DNA of 64,000 nt from contig FOIY01000001.1 in the NCBI GenBank assembly GCA_900111435.1, positions 62,001 to 126,000 on the forward strand, given 5' to 3'. A program made the translations under genes and the position numbers. The stretch comes from Ruminococcaceae bacterium KH2T8 (lineage in GTDB: Bacteria; Bacillota; Clostridia; Saccharofermentanales; Saccharofermentanaceae). Positions 1-8,952 of the stretch are shown here, one piece after another. Position 1 is the stretch's first letter. Each line of letters starts with the position of its first letter. A model generated the notes under the pieces. That model was given only the letters and a program-made list of their open reading frames with translations, was not told the origin of the DNA and ran no database searches.

Positions 1-3000
1 TCCATAAGTTGTTGTCGCACCATATACATTTGTAGCAGATACAACTCTGTTACAGCTGTCGTAGGTATAGCTTACAGTTGCACCGTTAGCATATGTCTTA
101 CTTGTACAGTTACCAACTGCATCGTATGTAAATGTAGCTGTTCTGCCCATTCTGTCAGTAGCTGTTAGATTTCTGCCTTCAGCATCATAAGTAAAGCTTT
201 CTGAGGTTCCGTCAGGATAAGAGATTCTCGTGAGATTACCATATACATCGTAAGAGTAATTAACTGTTCTTCCCTGAGGATCAGTGGATGAAGTTACATC
301 ACCTGCCTGATTATAGCTATAAGATATGGTAGTACCATTAGCATAAGTAATGCCGGTTACTCTATCAGCAGCATCGTAGGTATATGTATCAGTAAGTGAA
401 ACTCCCTGATAAGTAATAGTTCTAGAAGTAGGTCTTCCTGCTTCATCATACGAGTAATTAATTACCTGACCATCAGCATTCGTTACGCTTGATAGATGAC
501 CATCTCCGTCGTATGACATATTAATTAGAGAACCAAGGCTGTCAGTTACACTCGTAAGGTTACCGGAGTTATCGTAGTTGTAATCCTGTGTATTTCCAAC
601 AGAGTCTGTTTCAGATATGAGGTTACCGTGCTCATCGTAAACCAAAGACAGCTCCGTAGTACCCATAGCAGACATTGTAAGAAGTTCACCATGAGAACCA
701 TATGAATTAGAGACAGTTCTTCCATGTCCGTCATTAGAACTTATGAGATTTCCATTCTCATCGTAAGAATAACTGAACGTAGTTCCATCCGGTCTTGTCT
801 CAGATGTCTTATTTCCGTTGGAATCATATGTATAAGTTGTTGTTCTGCCAAGAGCATCTGTGATACTTGTAACATTACCATTCTCGTCATAATAGTAGAC
901 AGTATTGTATCCGAGTCTGTCAGTTGTGACTTCCATTCTCTGATCGAGATCATGAGAATACTCGATTCTATTACCATCTGCATCAATAGTAGCGACAAGT
1001 CTTCCGTCATCGTCATACTCGTTTCTGGCTACAGTTACACCATTATCAGCTGTAATGTCAGTTAAATAATGACTGTCATCATATGCGAAGGATGTTGTGT
1101 AGCTTGCAGTATCATTAACACTTGCAAGATTACCTGCGTCATCATATGTATAAGTTACTTCATTTCCGAGACCGTCGGAAATAGATGTGATCCTGCCGTT
1201 ATCGTCTCTATTAAAGTAAATCATGCCGCTTTCAGAGTAAACGATACCGTCATCCGTGATCTCAATATATCTTCCGTATGTATCCTCTACTCTGTAAAGT
1301 CCCGTCTCGATATTGAAGTAAAACTTCATACCATCGTAACGGGTAAGAAGGAAGTTCTGAGGATTCCAGGGCGTAAGATCTCCATCCAGAATAACTCCTG
1401 CCTCCATGTCATAGGACAGTCCTTCTGCATTATCAAGGAATACAAGAGTATCAGATGTTCCATCTGAATTTGTAAGAGTTGCAGTTATCGTATAAAGAGG
1501 CGCATCCATAAACCTGTCGGGAGAAAGGCTCATAGTAAAAGTCTCTGAACTGCCGTTACCCCAATCGATATTGATCTCATGAGGGTATGCTTCCTTCCAG
1601 TAATTAAGAGGAACCATAAGAGTCGTACGGCTCTCGTATCCCCAACCGGATGCAAGATCACCGCTAAAGGATACAGAAGGTCCGCCGACAGTCATATTCC
1701 AGCCATAGCCGAAATCGCCATCCTGTGTTCTCTGTCTGCTGTCATAAGTTCTATATACTTCAACAGGAAGTCCTGCTACAGGAAGAGACATATCAAGGAA
1801 GGAGATACTGTAATTACCAACCTTTGCCTGTCCTGTTACGAGTACGACAATAGTGTCTTCTACATATCCGTCTTCTGCGTTAGCAGTAAGCTTAACAACA
1901 TAGAATCCGTTTACAAGGAGAGTAGGATCAACTGTACCAACGACACTCTCATCTACTTCACCAGATCCGGTATATGTATATACTGCTTCCTCAGATCCCG
2001 TTGGGAAAACTTCAAATGTATAGCTCTGAAGCTCAGTTCCAGATACAGTACCGATAATGTCAGTTATGAAGGATACCTCTTCACCATCCTGGGAATCTTC
2101 GATATCTGCAAAGAGCTCTTCGTCTGTGAATTCTCCCGGATCAACCAAAGGAATATCGGTAGGTGTAGGGGAAGGAACAAACTCTTCGACAAGAACGATC
2201 TCGATCTCTTTTGTTTCTACTTCTCCATCATCTCTAGTTGTAGAAACGATCAATGTATACGTTCCGGGCTCAAGATCAGTTGTAGGAATTGAGAATAACT
2301 GCTCGTAATTTCCGGAAGGAGTAAGATCTTCCTCGTGAACTACATTACCATCAGCATCAATAAGCTGAACAGAACTGTCTGTACCTCTGATCCTACCATT
2401 AGCTTCGATAGGCTGACCTACTTCTACCTCACCGATCTCACTTGTAAATTCGACATAAGAATTATGCATTCCGGGCATGGGATCGAGTTCAAAACCAAGA
2501 ATATTATGACTTGCTCTTGCAGCACCAGTTGCTGAAGTGAATCCCATATAAAGTGTGGACTCACCCTCAAAGTGCTCTTCAAGATCAATGTTATAAACAA
2601 GTGTAGGTGTTTCAGGCCTTTGAACGTTACCATCTTCATCATAAGGTGCAAGCCATACATACAGGAGCTTCTCCTGTCCGTCATAGCTTACCCAAACATC
2701 GTATATGATGCCGGATGTTCTAAACGAAGGCTGCTCAGAATATGCATAGTGAATATCAGAATTACCGTCGAGCATGATAGCGATATGGCTGTCGCTCTCA
2801 CCGCTTACCCAATCGCCTTCACCAAGCTCATTGTGGTGGCGACCGCCGTTTCTATAGTTATCTATCTCAACAACTACAGAAGGATTCATGCTGCCATAAC
2901 CGATACTTTGACCTGTGGAATTGTTATTTACGGTATTAGGGCTGATGATAAATCCGATACCGTCAGCACGTGAATTGGAGTAATCCATTCGAACTGTATA

Positions 3001-4932
3001 ACGAGCATCAAAAGAAAGATCCTCATCAAAAGTTCTGGATGTCATATAGAACGCATAACCATTGCTCCAAGTAACATCAGGACAAACCTCAATGATCTCA
3101 GGATCAAAGGATGCACTACGTCCGATGTTCCAGTTTTCTTCCTGGAAAAGAACTTCATAACCATAGTCAGGATCACCCTCAGAGATTACCCAGTATTCCT
3201 GAGGCTCAGGTGGAGTGGGGGTTGCTGTAGGGATCTCTGTAACCTCAGCTGTAGGCTCCGGTGTGGGAGTCGGAGTTGAAGTTGCCGTAGGTGTAGGAGT
3301 CGACGTGGGTGTCGGCGTATTTGTTGCCGTGGGCTCCGGAGTAGGAGTATTTGTAGGCGTAGGTGTAGGTTCAGGGATTACTTCGATAGTATCGCTATCG
3401 AGTACAAACTCACCATTAGGAAGAGATACATAAGCTTCAAGCTCATATGAACCCTCTTCATCCGTATCAAGAACATATATGATCGCCGCATCCTCGTCTT
3501 CGGGGATATCGATCTCTACATCTTCTCCGTTAAGCCTGTAAAGGATATCAAATACATTATCCTTAGGGATCTCGATCGTATAGTAAGCATATCCGCCCAC
3601 GTATACTGTATCACGTGATGCCGTTACCGTTACTTCTGGAAGCGGAGATACGATCTGAAGATCTGAAGGATCAGAAATAACATTAAGGATAGAACCGCTG
3701 TAAGAGAATTCATCAGCTACGATCCTACCGTTGATAGTCGTGTCATATGTATTGAAAGAAACTCTACCGTTAGGAGCATAAAGGATACCATTAACCTTTA
3801 TCTTAGATCCGTTGATAGTGATATTACCCTCCTCGGAATAAAGAAGGATCCTACCTGTTGCTTCTTCATCGTCATTAAGAGATTCAACGTTGTATGTGAT
3901 ATCACCCTTAGCAACAATAACAGCATCTCCTGTAAATGTTGTACCGTTGATCGTGATATCTTCTTCTGAATAGTAATAACCATTTGCAAGGATCTGATCC
4001 TGAGACTCAAGATCAGCAGGATCTATAGAAGGCATTGTATCCTCTTTATCGAGAATAGCCTCAGACCAATCAGGCATCTCAAGGATGTCAGCATCCTCGA
4101 TCATGTCAGTTACTTCAATTCTCCAGCCGTTAGCAGAGATAGTACCGCCTGCATAGATGGTACCGTCCATATAAAGCTCAGAGCCCTGATAACGAACATT
4201 ACCGCCGGCATAGATATCACCTGTGATATTGGACTTCCAACCGGAGAATGTGTAATCAGATTCAGTATTACCGGCATAGATAGCAAAAGGGAATATTGTA
4301 GGCTCTGTCTCTGCATCGTCCTCAGTTATTTCATCAACTGTTTCTTCAGCTGCGTCTTCAGAAGATTCCTCATCAGCGGGAGTTGCATCACCGGTAACTT
4401 CATCAACTACATCAGGGATGATCTCATCTACAGAATCCGGTACATCAGTAATGACGTCGTCTGCTGTTCCCTCTTCTACTGCAGCAGGCTCATCCGAATC
4501 GAATGAAACTGTAATAACGTCGACAGGTGCAACAGGTGCACTGTCAGCACCGTCTGCGATAAGGCCAAATGAATAACTCTCACCTGCGGGGATAGTAACA
4601 TTGCCTGAGATAACGAGATTCTCATCAATCTCATAGTCTGTAACATCGGAAGCATTCCAGATGTTGGAAATAGTTGTATCACCATAGTAATCGACTTCGA
4701 TAGTCCATGATCTGATCTCATAATCAGATGTGTTAGTCAGAGTGTATTCACCCTGAGTACTGTTGTTCCAAGTGGAAACTTGCTCATAAGTAATCTCGAA
4801 CGGATAAGCATCGTACTCGCCGTGAGTATTCATGTCTGCCTTGAGCTCTCGCCAAGGAAGTACTCCGACAAATAGAGTTGAAATAAGCAAACCGCTTATG
4901 ATCTTAACTGGTCTTTTGATTAAATTTGACAT
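1..4932 (-). CDS. Giant secreted YD-repeat (Rhs/WapA-like) protein, N-terminal part; 3' end beyond the window
   Basis: The frame is open without a stop from the ATG at 4932 to the left edge (1644 residues). Order of parts: signal peptide (about 1-31); a CBM2-like beta module (35-145); an acidic Asp/Glu/Val linker; a domain with Tyr-Ala-Gly-Gly turns (about 218-420); a Pro-Thr linker (about 515-580); an L-type (legume-like) lectin domain (about 590-820); Ig-like segments; an Rhs entry segment with VYRTYDSRQ (about 1060); then YD repeats from about residue 1240. The lectin and CBM2-like modules suggest surface or polysaccharide attachment, with the unseen C-terminus as the likely effector. It is paralogous to the YD-repeat gene at the right edge. 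A TTGACA-17-TATTCT promoter lies just upstream. Domain names come from motif reading; the YD-repeat call is firm, the CBM call less so. Confidence 0.9.
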   Translation of the reverse strand, partial: MSNLIKRPVKIISGLLISTLFVGVLPWRELKADMNTHGEYDAYPFEITYEQVSTWNNSTQGEYTLTNTSDYEIRSWTIEVDYYGDTTISNIWNASDVTDYEIDENLVISGNVTIPAGESYSFGLIADGADSAPVAPVDVITVSFDSDEPAAVEEGTADDVITDVPDSVDEIIPDVVDEVTGDATPADEESSEDAAEETVDEITEDDAETEPTIFPFAIYAGNTESDYTFSGWKSNITGDIYAGGNVRYQGSELYMDGTIYAGGTISANGWRIEVTDMIEDADILEMPDWSEAILDKEDTMPSIDPADLESQDQILANGYYYSEEDITINGTTFTGDAVIVAKGDITYNVESLNDDEEATGRILLYSEEGNITINGSKIKVNGILYAPNGRVSFNTYDTTINGRIVADEFSYSGSILNVISDPSDLQIVSPLPEVTVTASRDTVYVGGYAYYTIEIPKDNVFDILYRLNGEDVEIDIPEDEDAAIIYVLDTDEEGSYELEAYVSLPNGEFVLDSDTIEVIPEPTPTPTNTPTPEPTATNTPTPTSTPTPTATSTPTPTPEPTAEVTEIPTATPTPPEPQEYWVISEGDPDYGYEVLFQEENWNIGRSASFDPEIIEVCPDVTWSNGYAFYMTSRTFDEDLSFDARYTVRMDYSNSRADGIGFIISPNTVNNNSTGQSIGYGSMNPSVVVEIDNYRNGGRHHNELGEGDWVSGESDSHIAIMLDGNSDIHYAYSEQPSFRTSGIIYDVWVSYDGQEKLLYVWLAPYDEDGNVQRPETPTLVYNIDLEEHFEGESTLYMGFTSATGAARASHNILGFELDPMPGMHNSYVEFTSEIGEVEVGQPIEANGRIRGTDSSVQLIDADGNVVHEEDLTPSGNYEQLFSIPTTDLEPGTYTLIVSTTRDDGEVETKEIEIVLVEEFVPSPTPTDIPLVDPGEFTDEELFADIEDSQDGEEVSFITDIIGTVSGTELQSYTFEVFPTGSEEAVYTYTGSGEVDESVVGTVDPTLLVNGFYVVKLTANAEDGYVEDTIVVLVTGQAKVGNYSISFLDMSLPVAGLPVEVYRTYDSRQRTQDGDFGYGWNMTVGGPSVSFSGDLASGWGYESRTTLMVPLNYWKEAYPHEINIDWGNGSSETFTMSLSPDRFMDAPLYTITATLTNSDGTSDTLVFLDNAEGLSYDMEAGVILDGDLTPWNPQNFLLTRYDGMKFYFNIETGLYRVEDTYGRYIEITDDGIVYSESGMIYFNRDDNGRITSISDGLGNEVTYTYDDAGNLASVNDTASYTTSFAYDDSHYLTDITADNGVTVARNEYDDDGRLVATIDADGNRIEYSHDLDQRMEVTTDRLGYNTVYYYDENGNVTSITDALGRTTTYTYDSNGNKTSETRPDGTTFSYSYDENGNLISSNDGHGRTVSNSYGSHGELLTMSAMGTTELSLVYDEHGNLISETDSVGNTQDYNYDNSGNLTSVTDSLGSLINMSYDGDGHLSSVTNADGQVINYSYDEAGRPTSRTITYQGVSLTDTYTYDAADRVTGITYANGTTISYSYNQAGDVTSSTDPQGRTVNYSYDVYGNLTRISYPDGTSESFTYDAEGRNLTATDRMGRTATFTYDAVGNCTSKTYANGATVSYTYDSCNRVVSATNVYGATTTYG

Positions 4933-4968
4933 ACTTATACCCTCTATGTTTTATTGCAAACGTGTTAC

Positions 4969-4997
4969 AGAATACCTATATGTCAAATTCGTGTCAA
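4969..4997 (-). promoter_or_regulatory. Sigma-A promoter of the left YD-repeat gene
   Basis: On the minus strand, TTGACA (4997-4992), a 17-bp spacer and TATTCT (4974-4969). This would start transcription about 30 nt before the ATG at 4932, with AGAGGG as ribosome-binding site. The -35 is a perfect consensus. Confidence 0.65.
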
Positions 4998-5174
4998 TAA
5001 TTTACGATTTATGTGATTCTGATAATAGGTCAATAATCAAAAAGAAGATAATGATATACAGAAATACAGAAACCTTCAGGAAACCTTTAACGAATCAAGG
5101 TTGCATTTTAGTGTTTGATTAACATATCACAAAAATACATCAAGTGAATTTGATCATTTTCTCGCAACCAAAAA

Positions 5175-5207
5175 TGCAAGATATTTTACCGTTGATGTAA
5201 GATATTT
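5175..5207. repeat. Two direct copies of TGYAAGATATTT, 21 bp apart
   Basis: TGCAAGATATTT (5175-5186) and TGTAAGATATTT (5196-5207) are two helical turns apart, about 180 bp upstream of the YD-repeat promoter. A paired operator is possible. The rest of the 4998-5267 gap is AT-rich with nothing else recognised. Confidence 0.35.
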
Positions 5208-5267
5208 GCCGAATGCGATAGATAAATATGATCATCTATACTCTTAGCACTTCACGGCATAAAAATT

Positions 5268-5286
5268 ACCGCTCGCGAAGAGCGGT
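5268..5286 (-). terminator. Rho-independent terminator of the immunity island
   Basis: The hairpin ACCGCTC-loop-GAGCGGT (5268-5286) is followed on the minus strand by AATTTTTA. It would end transcription of the minus-strand immunity genes before the YD-repeat promoter. Between 5287 and 5463 I see no gene. Confidence 0.65.
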
Positions 5287-5463
5287 TCTAAGAATAATTC
5301 ACTTACTACATGAGCGAGCTGTCACGCAGTCTTCTTCTCTGCAAGTTCCTTTTATGATTCCTCTCTTCAAATACTTCATTCCAGTTACACACGGCTATTA
5401 TTTCCTCCTATAAAACAACTATAATTCTTCGTTTTCACTATTTTCTTAATCATGCATAAAACA

Positions 5464-5931
5464 TCAGGACCCGATTGATTCTATAGCTTCAGGCACACTT
5501 TTCAATATATCGTTTATATCACTTTCAATATATAACCATAATCCGAAATTACCATTCCATTTTTTAGTACTATCCTGAGGATTATCTAACAGATATGAAT
5601 CTCGCTTGAAATCAAATTTCCCAAGATAAGTAAGCCTCTCCTTAAACTTTCTGAATCCACTTGGTTGGAGCAACATTCTTTTATCAATACTATCCAAATT
5701 ATTATTCCAAACCCTTAGTTTAGGATCAAAAAACGGAATTTCATTCAATTCTTCAATATCGGCCGGTAAAGTTCTGCAGATCTTTAAATATACGACAGGA
5801 TGAAGATCGTTAAGGCCATCGGTCCTAAAATCATATATTCTCCATGAATCAACCAGAATGAGGACATAATAAGGGGTATCTCCCTCCATCACAAAATAGT
5901 AAACATCATTAGGATTGATACTTGGTTTCAA
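5464..5931 (-). CDS. Putative immunity protein, family not recognised
   Basis: Product of 155 residues, soluble, rich in Asp, Leu and aromatics, no signal peptide or membrane segment. The reading frame opens only after an in-frame TAA overlapping the previous gene, and the first usable start is a TTG at 5931; the first ATG is codon 15, so the start is uncertain. It is the last gene of a same-strand row of small proteins typical of polymorphic-toxin immunity clusters, and that context is the only functional hint. Confidence 0.6.
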   Translation of the reverse strand: MKPSINPNDVYYFVMEGDTPYYVLILVDSWRIYDFRTDGLNDLHPVVYLKICRTLPADIEELNEIPFFDPKLRVWNNNLDSIDKRMLLQPSGFRKFKERLTYLGKFDFKRDSYLLDNPQDSTKKWNGNFGLWLYIESDINDILKSVPEAIESIGS

Positions 5932-5945
5932 GGCCCTGGATACCG

Positions 5946-6302
5946 CTACTTTTTACGCAGAGGCATCTTCATGTTCATTTTTGCCTTAAGAGAATCAATG
6001 ACTATTTTTCTTTTCTCGTAATCATCGTCTTGCCAACGCTCCGAATCTGCATTTCCATCAATTATGGAATTCGCTTTAATTCTAACTTCATCGGTAAGTC
6101 TGCCGTAATCAAACATGATCGAAGCTAAAGCCAGCCAAAAATCAACTGAATCATCTTCATCCTGAATATAATCATTCAGTTCATTGATAACTGATCTATA
6201 GGCATCTTCATCTGAGCTACCACTCTTCAATAAACTAATATATAAATCTCTGGCTTCAACACCAATATCATTTTGGAATAAACCAATTCCCCAATGTCCC
6301 AT
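5946..6302 (-). CDS. DUF4259-like protein, putative immunity protein
   Basis: 118 residues starting MGHWGIGLFQND, the Gly-Trp-Gly/Phe-x-Asn-Asp opening seen in DUF4259-type proteins. It is paralogous to the gene at 10262-10696, sharing SxDxWLxLASxMFDYGRLT and the following VRxKAxxxI. GAGG lies 8 nt before the ATG. Small, cytoplasmic and acidic. DUF4259-like proteins often sit among toxin-immunity genes; an immunity role here is inferred from that context. Confidence 0.7.
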   Translation of the reverse strand: MGHWGIGLFQNDIGVEARDLYISLLKSGSSDEDAYRSVINELNDYIQDEDDSVDFWLALASIMFDYGRLTDEVRIKANSIIDGNADSERWQDDDYEKRKIVIDSLKAKMNMKMPLRKK

Positions 6303-6316
6303 TATTCAACCTCACA

Positions 6317-6397
6317 TTAATACCACGGCGTCTCTGATAATTCCTTCATCATAAGATATTCTTCTTCCAAATTATTCTCTCTTAATTGAACACACTT
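6317..6397 (-). pseudogene. Orphan C-terminal coding remnant
   Basis: The gap between two genes contains an open stretch with no start codon (TAG upstream) reading ...LRENNLEEEYLMMKELSE-TPWY-stop, with charged, protein-like composition. It looks like the tail of a lost toxin or immunity gene. Family unknown. Confidence 0.35.
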
Positions 6398-6418
6398 CTA
6401 TAAACCTGTGAACTCAAG

Positions 6419-6946
6419 TTATTCAACCCATTCCAGATAATCTCCTAGAATTCTAAATTCGATTTCTTTAGTTTCAATAATATAGTACTGTGCAAAAGTA
6501 CCTATACATTGATAAACATTTCTCGAAGTTGGTATTGTTTCAGAATCATCAGGATGAACACCCTTAATCCAATTATCTTTCAGTTTACATCTTTTTCCCA
6601 CGAAATCATTCAAAGTACACAAACTAAAAGATTCAGCATATTCATATGCTTCATCTAGTCTTCGCAGTATATCAATAGCTTCATCTTCAGGTGAATCATA
6701 ATAAAAGTACACCAAAGGTGGGGATTTGTGAGTAACAGGCATATTATATCCTGCATATACTACTTCTATAGAAAGCATATAATAAGGAGCGAAATCAGGC
6801 TCATTGTATACTACAACTAAAATACAATCACCTATATCAAATTCACATGTTCCACATCCGGAATCAAACTTAGTTTTCACACACTTATTCGAATGAGTTT
6901 CGCAAAACTTTTCAACTTGAGTTTTCACTACTGAAATCTCATACAT
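6419..6946 (-). CDS. Putative immunity protein, family not recognised
   Basis: 175 residues, soluble, no signal peptide. Seven Cys (for example CGTCEF near residue 32) and an acidic C-terminus. The Shine-Dalgarno GGGAG sits 10 nt before the ATG. Directly upstream is a 38-codon remnant resembling a toxin C-terminus (6948-7061), so this may be the partner immunity gene of that lost toxin. No family assigned. Confidence 0.65.
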   Translation of the reverse strand: MYEISVVKTQVEKFCETHSNKCVKTKFDSGCGTCEFDIGDCILVVVYNEPDFAPYYMLSIEVVYAGYNMPVTHKSPPLVYFYYDSPEDEAIDILRRLDEAYEYAESFSLCTLNDFVGKRCKLKDNWIKGVHPDDSETIPTSRNVYQCIGTFAQYYIIETKEIEFRILGDYLEWVE

Positions 6947-6947
6947 A

Positions 6948-7061
6948 TTAATTTCTCCCTGTTACTTGAATATTAAATGCATCCGGCATACTAGTCCAAG
7001 CTTCTCCACCATGATTTAGATTTATTCTATCAGCATAGGAATCAGCAGAACACACTCTCGG
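6948..7061 (-). pseudogene. Remnant of a polymorphic-toxin C-terminus
   Basis: An open frame without start (in-frame TAA at 7062-7064) encodes about 37 residues containing ADRINLNHGGEAWTSMPDA and ending TGRN-stop, two bases before the ATG of the next gene. The pattern D-R-x-x-L-N-x-G-x-x-W followed by VTGRN is what I would expect at the end of a secreted toxin cartridge. The toxin body is missing, so this is a relic of a displaced toxin/immunity pair. Confidence 0.5.
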
Positions 7062-7074
7062 TTATCTTTCGGCA

Positions 7075-7710
7075 TTATATCCCCGAACTGTTGACTTTAA
7101 ATGCTCCCAAATACTGAATATACAGTTGCAAAGCTTTTTTACCTTCTTCACTTTGCGATAACTCTATAGGCGTCCGACCGTGCAATTCGTATATCGGAGC
7201 AGAAAAGAATGCAGCCTTATCTTCATCCGTTAATTTCGATGAGTATATGAAATTAACTACGCTTTGATCCACACCTTCAATGTGATGTTCACACTTGTGA
7301 TAATATCCATTCTTTTCAGAATCGCTTATAAAGGTCTCCCAACTCCAATTCCTGTAATTACTCTCTAGAGTATTCAAAAAAGAATTATTCAGATTTCTTT
7401 TGTAGAGCTTATAAACTCGATAGTTCACCGCTTTAGCAGCTAGAGCCTTATTCGGATAAGACCTTAGAAAATCGATTATCGGTTCATTTCTGTACGTTCT
7501 GTCGTGGTATAGCCATCTGATTCCTCTATCCTTCCCGAAAAGAGAATACAGGACACTGAGTGTATCAGCAGGAACTCCATCAATTCCATCTGAACAATGC
7601 GGAGTCTGCTCAAGAAGCTCAGCCCATTCTTTATCATCGAACTTTGACGCAAAAATGATGATCAGATTATCCCAATCAGTTTTTACATGTTTCATAGGTT
7701 TAATATCCAT
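7075..7710 (-). CDS. Putative immunity protein, family not recognised
   Basis: 211 residues, soluble, rich in Tyr, Trp and Asn. The SD AAGGAG is 7 nt before the ATG. The C-terminal YELHGRTPIELSQSEEGKKA resembles the end of Xre/MbcA/ParS toxin-binding domains, but no DNA-binding part is visible, so I do not call it an antitoxin. A toxin-like 42-codon ORF lies directly upstream (7722-7850). Confidence 0.65.
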   Translation of the reverse strand: MDIKPMKHVKTDWDNLIIIFASKFDDKEWAELLEQTPHCSDGIDGVPADTLSVLYSLFGKDRGIRWLYHDRTYRNEPIIDFLRSYPNKALAAKAVNYRVYKLYKRNLNNSFLNTLESNYRNWSWETFISDSEKNGYYHKCEHHIEGVDQSVVNFIYSSKLTDEDKAAFFSAPIYELHGRTPIELSQSEEGKKALQLYIQYLGAFKVNSSGI

Positions 7711-7721
7711 GAAAATTCTCC

Positions 7722-7850
7722 TTAAGTATTAGCCAGCTCCGCATCTGAATAGAAAAATACATAGTTCGTTCCTCCCGTTTTAGCCGAAGGAAATATAACA
7801 CCATTATAACCATATTCATATCTCATTGACCTATACTTGTGTATCAGCAT
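7722..7850 (-). pseudogene. Remnant of a toxin C-terminus (RES-like ending)
   Basis: A 42-codon ORF starting at an ATG that overlaps the end of the preceding SUKH gene region. It contains GYNGVIFPSAKTGGTNY followed by VFFYSDAEL, resembling the last strands of RES-domain or ADP-ribosyltransferase-like toxins (a G-x-x-G-x-[VI]-[FY]-P-S pattern). Far too short for a full domain. It precedes the immunity-type gene at 7075-7710. Confidence 0.45.
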
Positions 7851-7852
7851 AG

Positions 7853-8338
7853 TTAGGTTTCTACTGACTTAATAAACGATTCGAAAAAAGCTTCAACAGA
7901 ATTAAACGCAAGAATCAGAGGATCTAAATCATCATAGCAAATGTAATACACCGCTTCGGTTTTCTTTTGCCAAAAGTACTGATTACCACCTGCATCGTTT
8001 GCAAATGGAACCAAATCATTTTCTATAACTTCAGGTAAATCCTGTGACATCTCGTAAGACCACTCCATTTGACCTACTTCAGCCAAAACAGGTATTACTT
8101 TATTTCTAAGAGAATAATCCCATCTGTATTTAACTGGATAAATGTCATGTAATCCAAATCTTTCATTTGCGATTCCATTTGCATATAAACCTTTCAATGC
8201 AGCGCCGTTATAACTCAAATAATACTGTCGTAATATATGAGGGAAATTGAAAGAGTATTTTTGTTCAATAAAATCAAGATCTTCGTCCGAAATATCATAA
8301 CCAGAATCTTTTTTGTTTATTATTTTTGCGAAATCCAT
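7853..8338 (-). CDS. SMI1/KNR4 (SUKH) family immunity protein
   Basis: 161 residues. SUKH features: early ISDEDLDFIEQKYSFNFP, FPHILRQYYLSYNGA (the Pro-x-x-[FY]-x-x-x-[LM]-x-x-x-N-G core), a central LVPFANDAGGNQYFW, and a C-terminal FNSVEAFFESFI helix. SUKH proteins neutralise diverse nuclease toxins delivered by contact-dependent or YD-repeat systems. ATG 8338 is preferred over TTG 8344 because GGTGG lies 7 nt upstream of it. Confidence 0.85.
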   Translation of the reverse strand: MDFAKIINKKDSGYDISDEDLDFIEQKYSFNFPHILRQYYLSYNGAALKGLYANGIANERFGLHDIYPVKYRWDYSLRNKVIPVLAEVGQMEWSYEMSQDLPEVIENDLVPFANDAGGNQYFWQKKTEAVYYICYDDLDPLILAFNSVEAFFESFIKSVET

Positions 8339-8397
8339 ACACAAACCACCAAAATATAATATTAAAATATAGTATCACTTCAAGACTATATAGATTC

Positions 8398-8901
8398 TTA
8401 ACCATTCAAGCGATCCAGTTGTTTCTGAGCATAATCAGATATAGGAGCTTCTCTGGAGGAAAGTTCACGAAGAACTGTTATAGACTCCTCATTACATATT
8501 TTACCAAGTGCCCATATGCACTTACGCTCAAAGGATTTAAATTCATCCCAAGCAAGATAATCAGGATGCAGATCAACAGCTGCAGCCAAATACTGTACAC
8601 TCATCGGATTATGGATATCCTCCAATAATAAAGCGATATTCTCATGTTGACGATGCCACGTTTCAACAAGAAGTTCATTCAATATCTGCGTAAAGTCATT
8701 AAGAATGAATGCATTCTTAAACACGAACAAAGGAATCAGCTGATACTCAAGTAGTTCTACGTCTTTAGCTTCCTGACATTCCTTCAAATCTGAAATGTGA
8801 TCATCGACAAAACGAGGTGATGCAACATTAAGAGTATCGTAAAGATAAGCTTTATCCCGTTTTTTCAAATATGAAACATATATTGATTTATCTGTATGCA
8901 T
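8398..8901 (-). CDS. HEAT-repeat-like putative immunity protein
   Basis: 167 residues, almost entirely helical. The C-terminal half (EFKSFERKCIWALGKICNEES, then ITVLRELSS) has the pattern of HEAT/armadillo repeats. The ATG at 8901 follows GGAG; an earlier TTG is in frame. HEAT-like proteins occur among immunity genes next to YD-repeat toxins; the role is inferred from position. Confidence 0.65.
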   Translation of the reverse strand: MHTDKSIYVSYLKKRDKAYLYDTLNVASPRFVDDHISDLKECQEAKDVELLEYQLIPLFVFKNAFILNDFTQILNELLVETWHRQHENIALLLEDIHNPMSVQYLAAAVDLHPDYLAWDEFKSFERKCIWALGKICNEESITVLRELSSREAPISDYAQKQLDRLNG

Positions 8902-8952
8902 CAACGCTCAACTCCTAAACTAACCTTCTTAGTTTGTCCGAACCTGCGCTGT

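Noticed and set aside
724-3433. Several open frames on the plus strand opposite the left YD-repeat gene, including a Gly/Val-rich one at 3215-3433
   Set aside because: They are antisense shadows of a long coding frame with YD periodicity; the Gly/Val-rich one is the complement of the Pro-Thr linker.
7075-7200. Xre/MbcA/ParS antitoxin call from the C-terminal HGRTPIELSQSEEG segment
   Set aside because: Only a short resemblance, with no DNA-binding domain and no adjacent RES toxin; the surrounding genes point to immunity.
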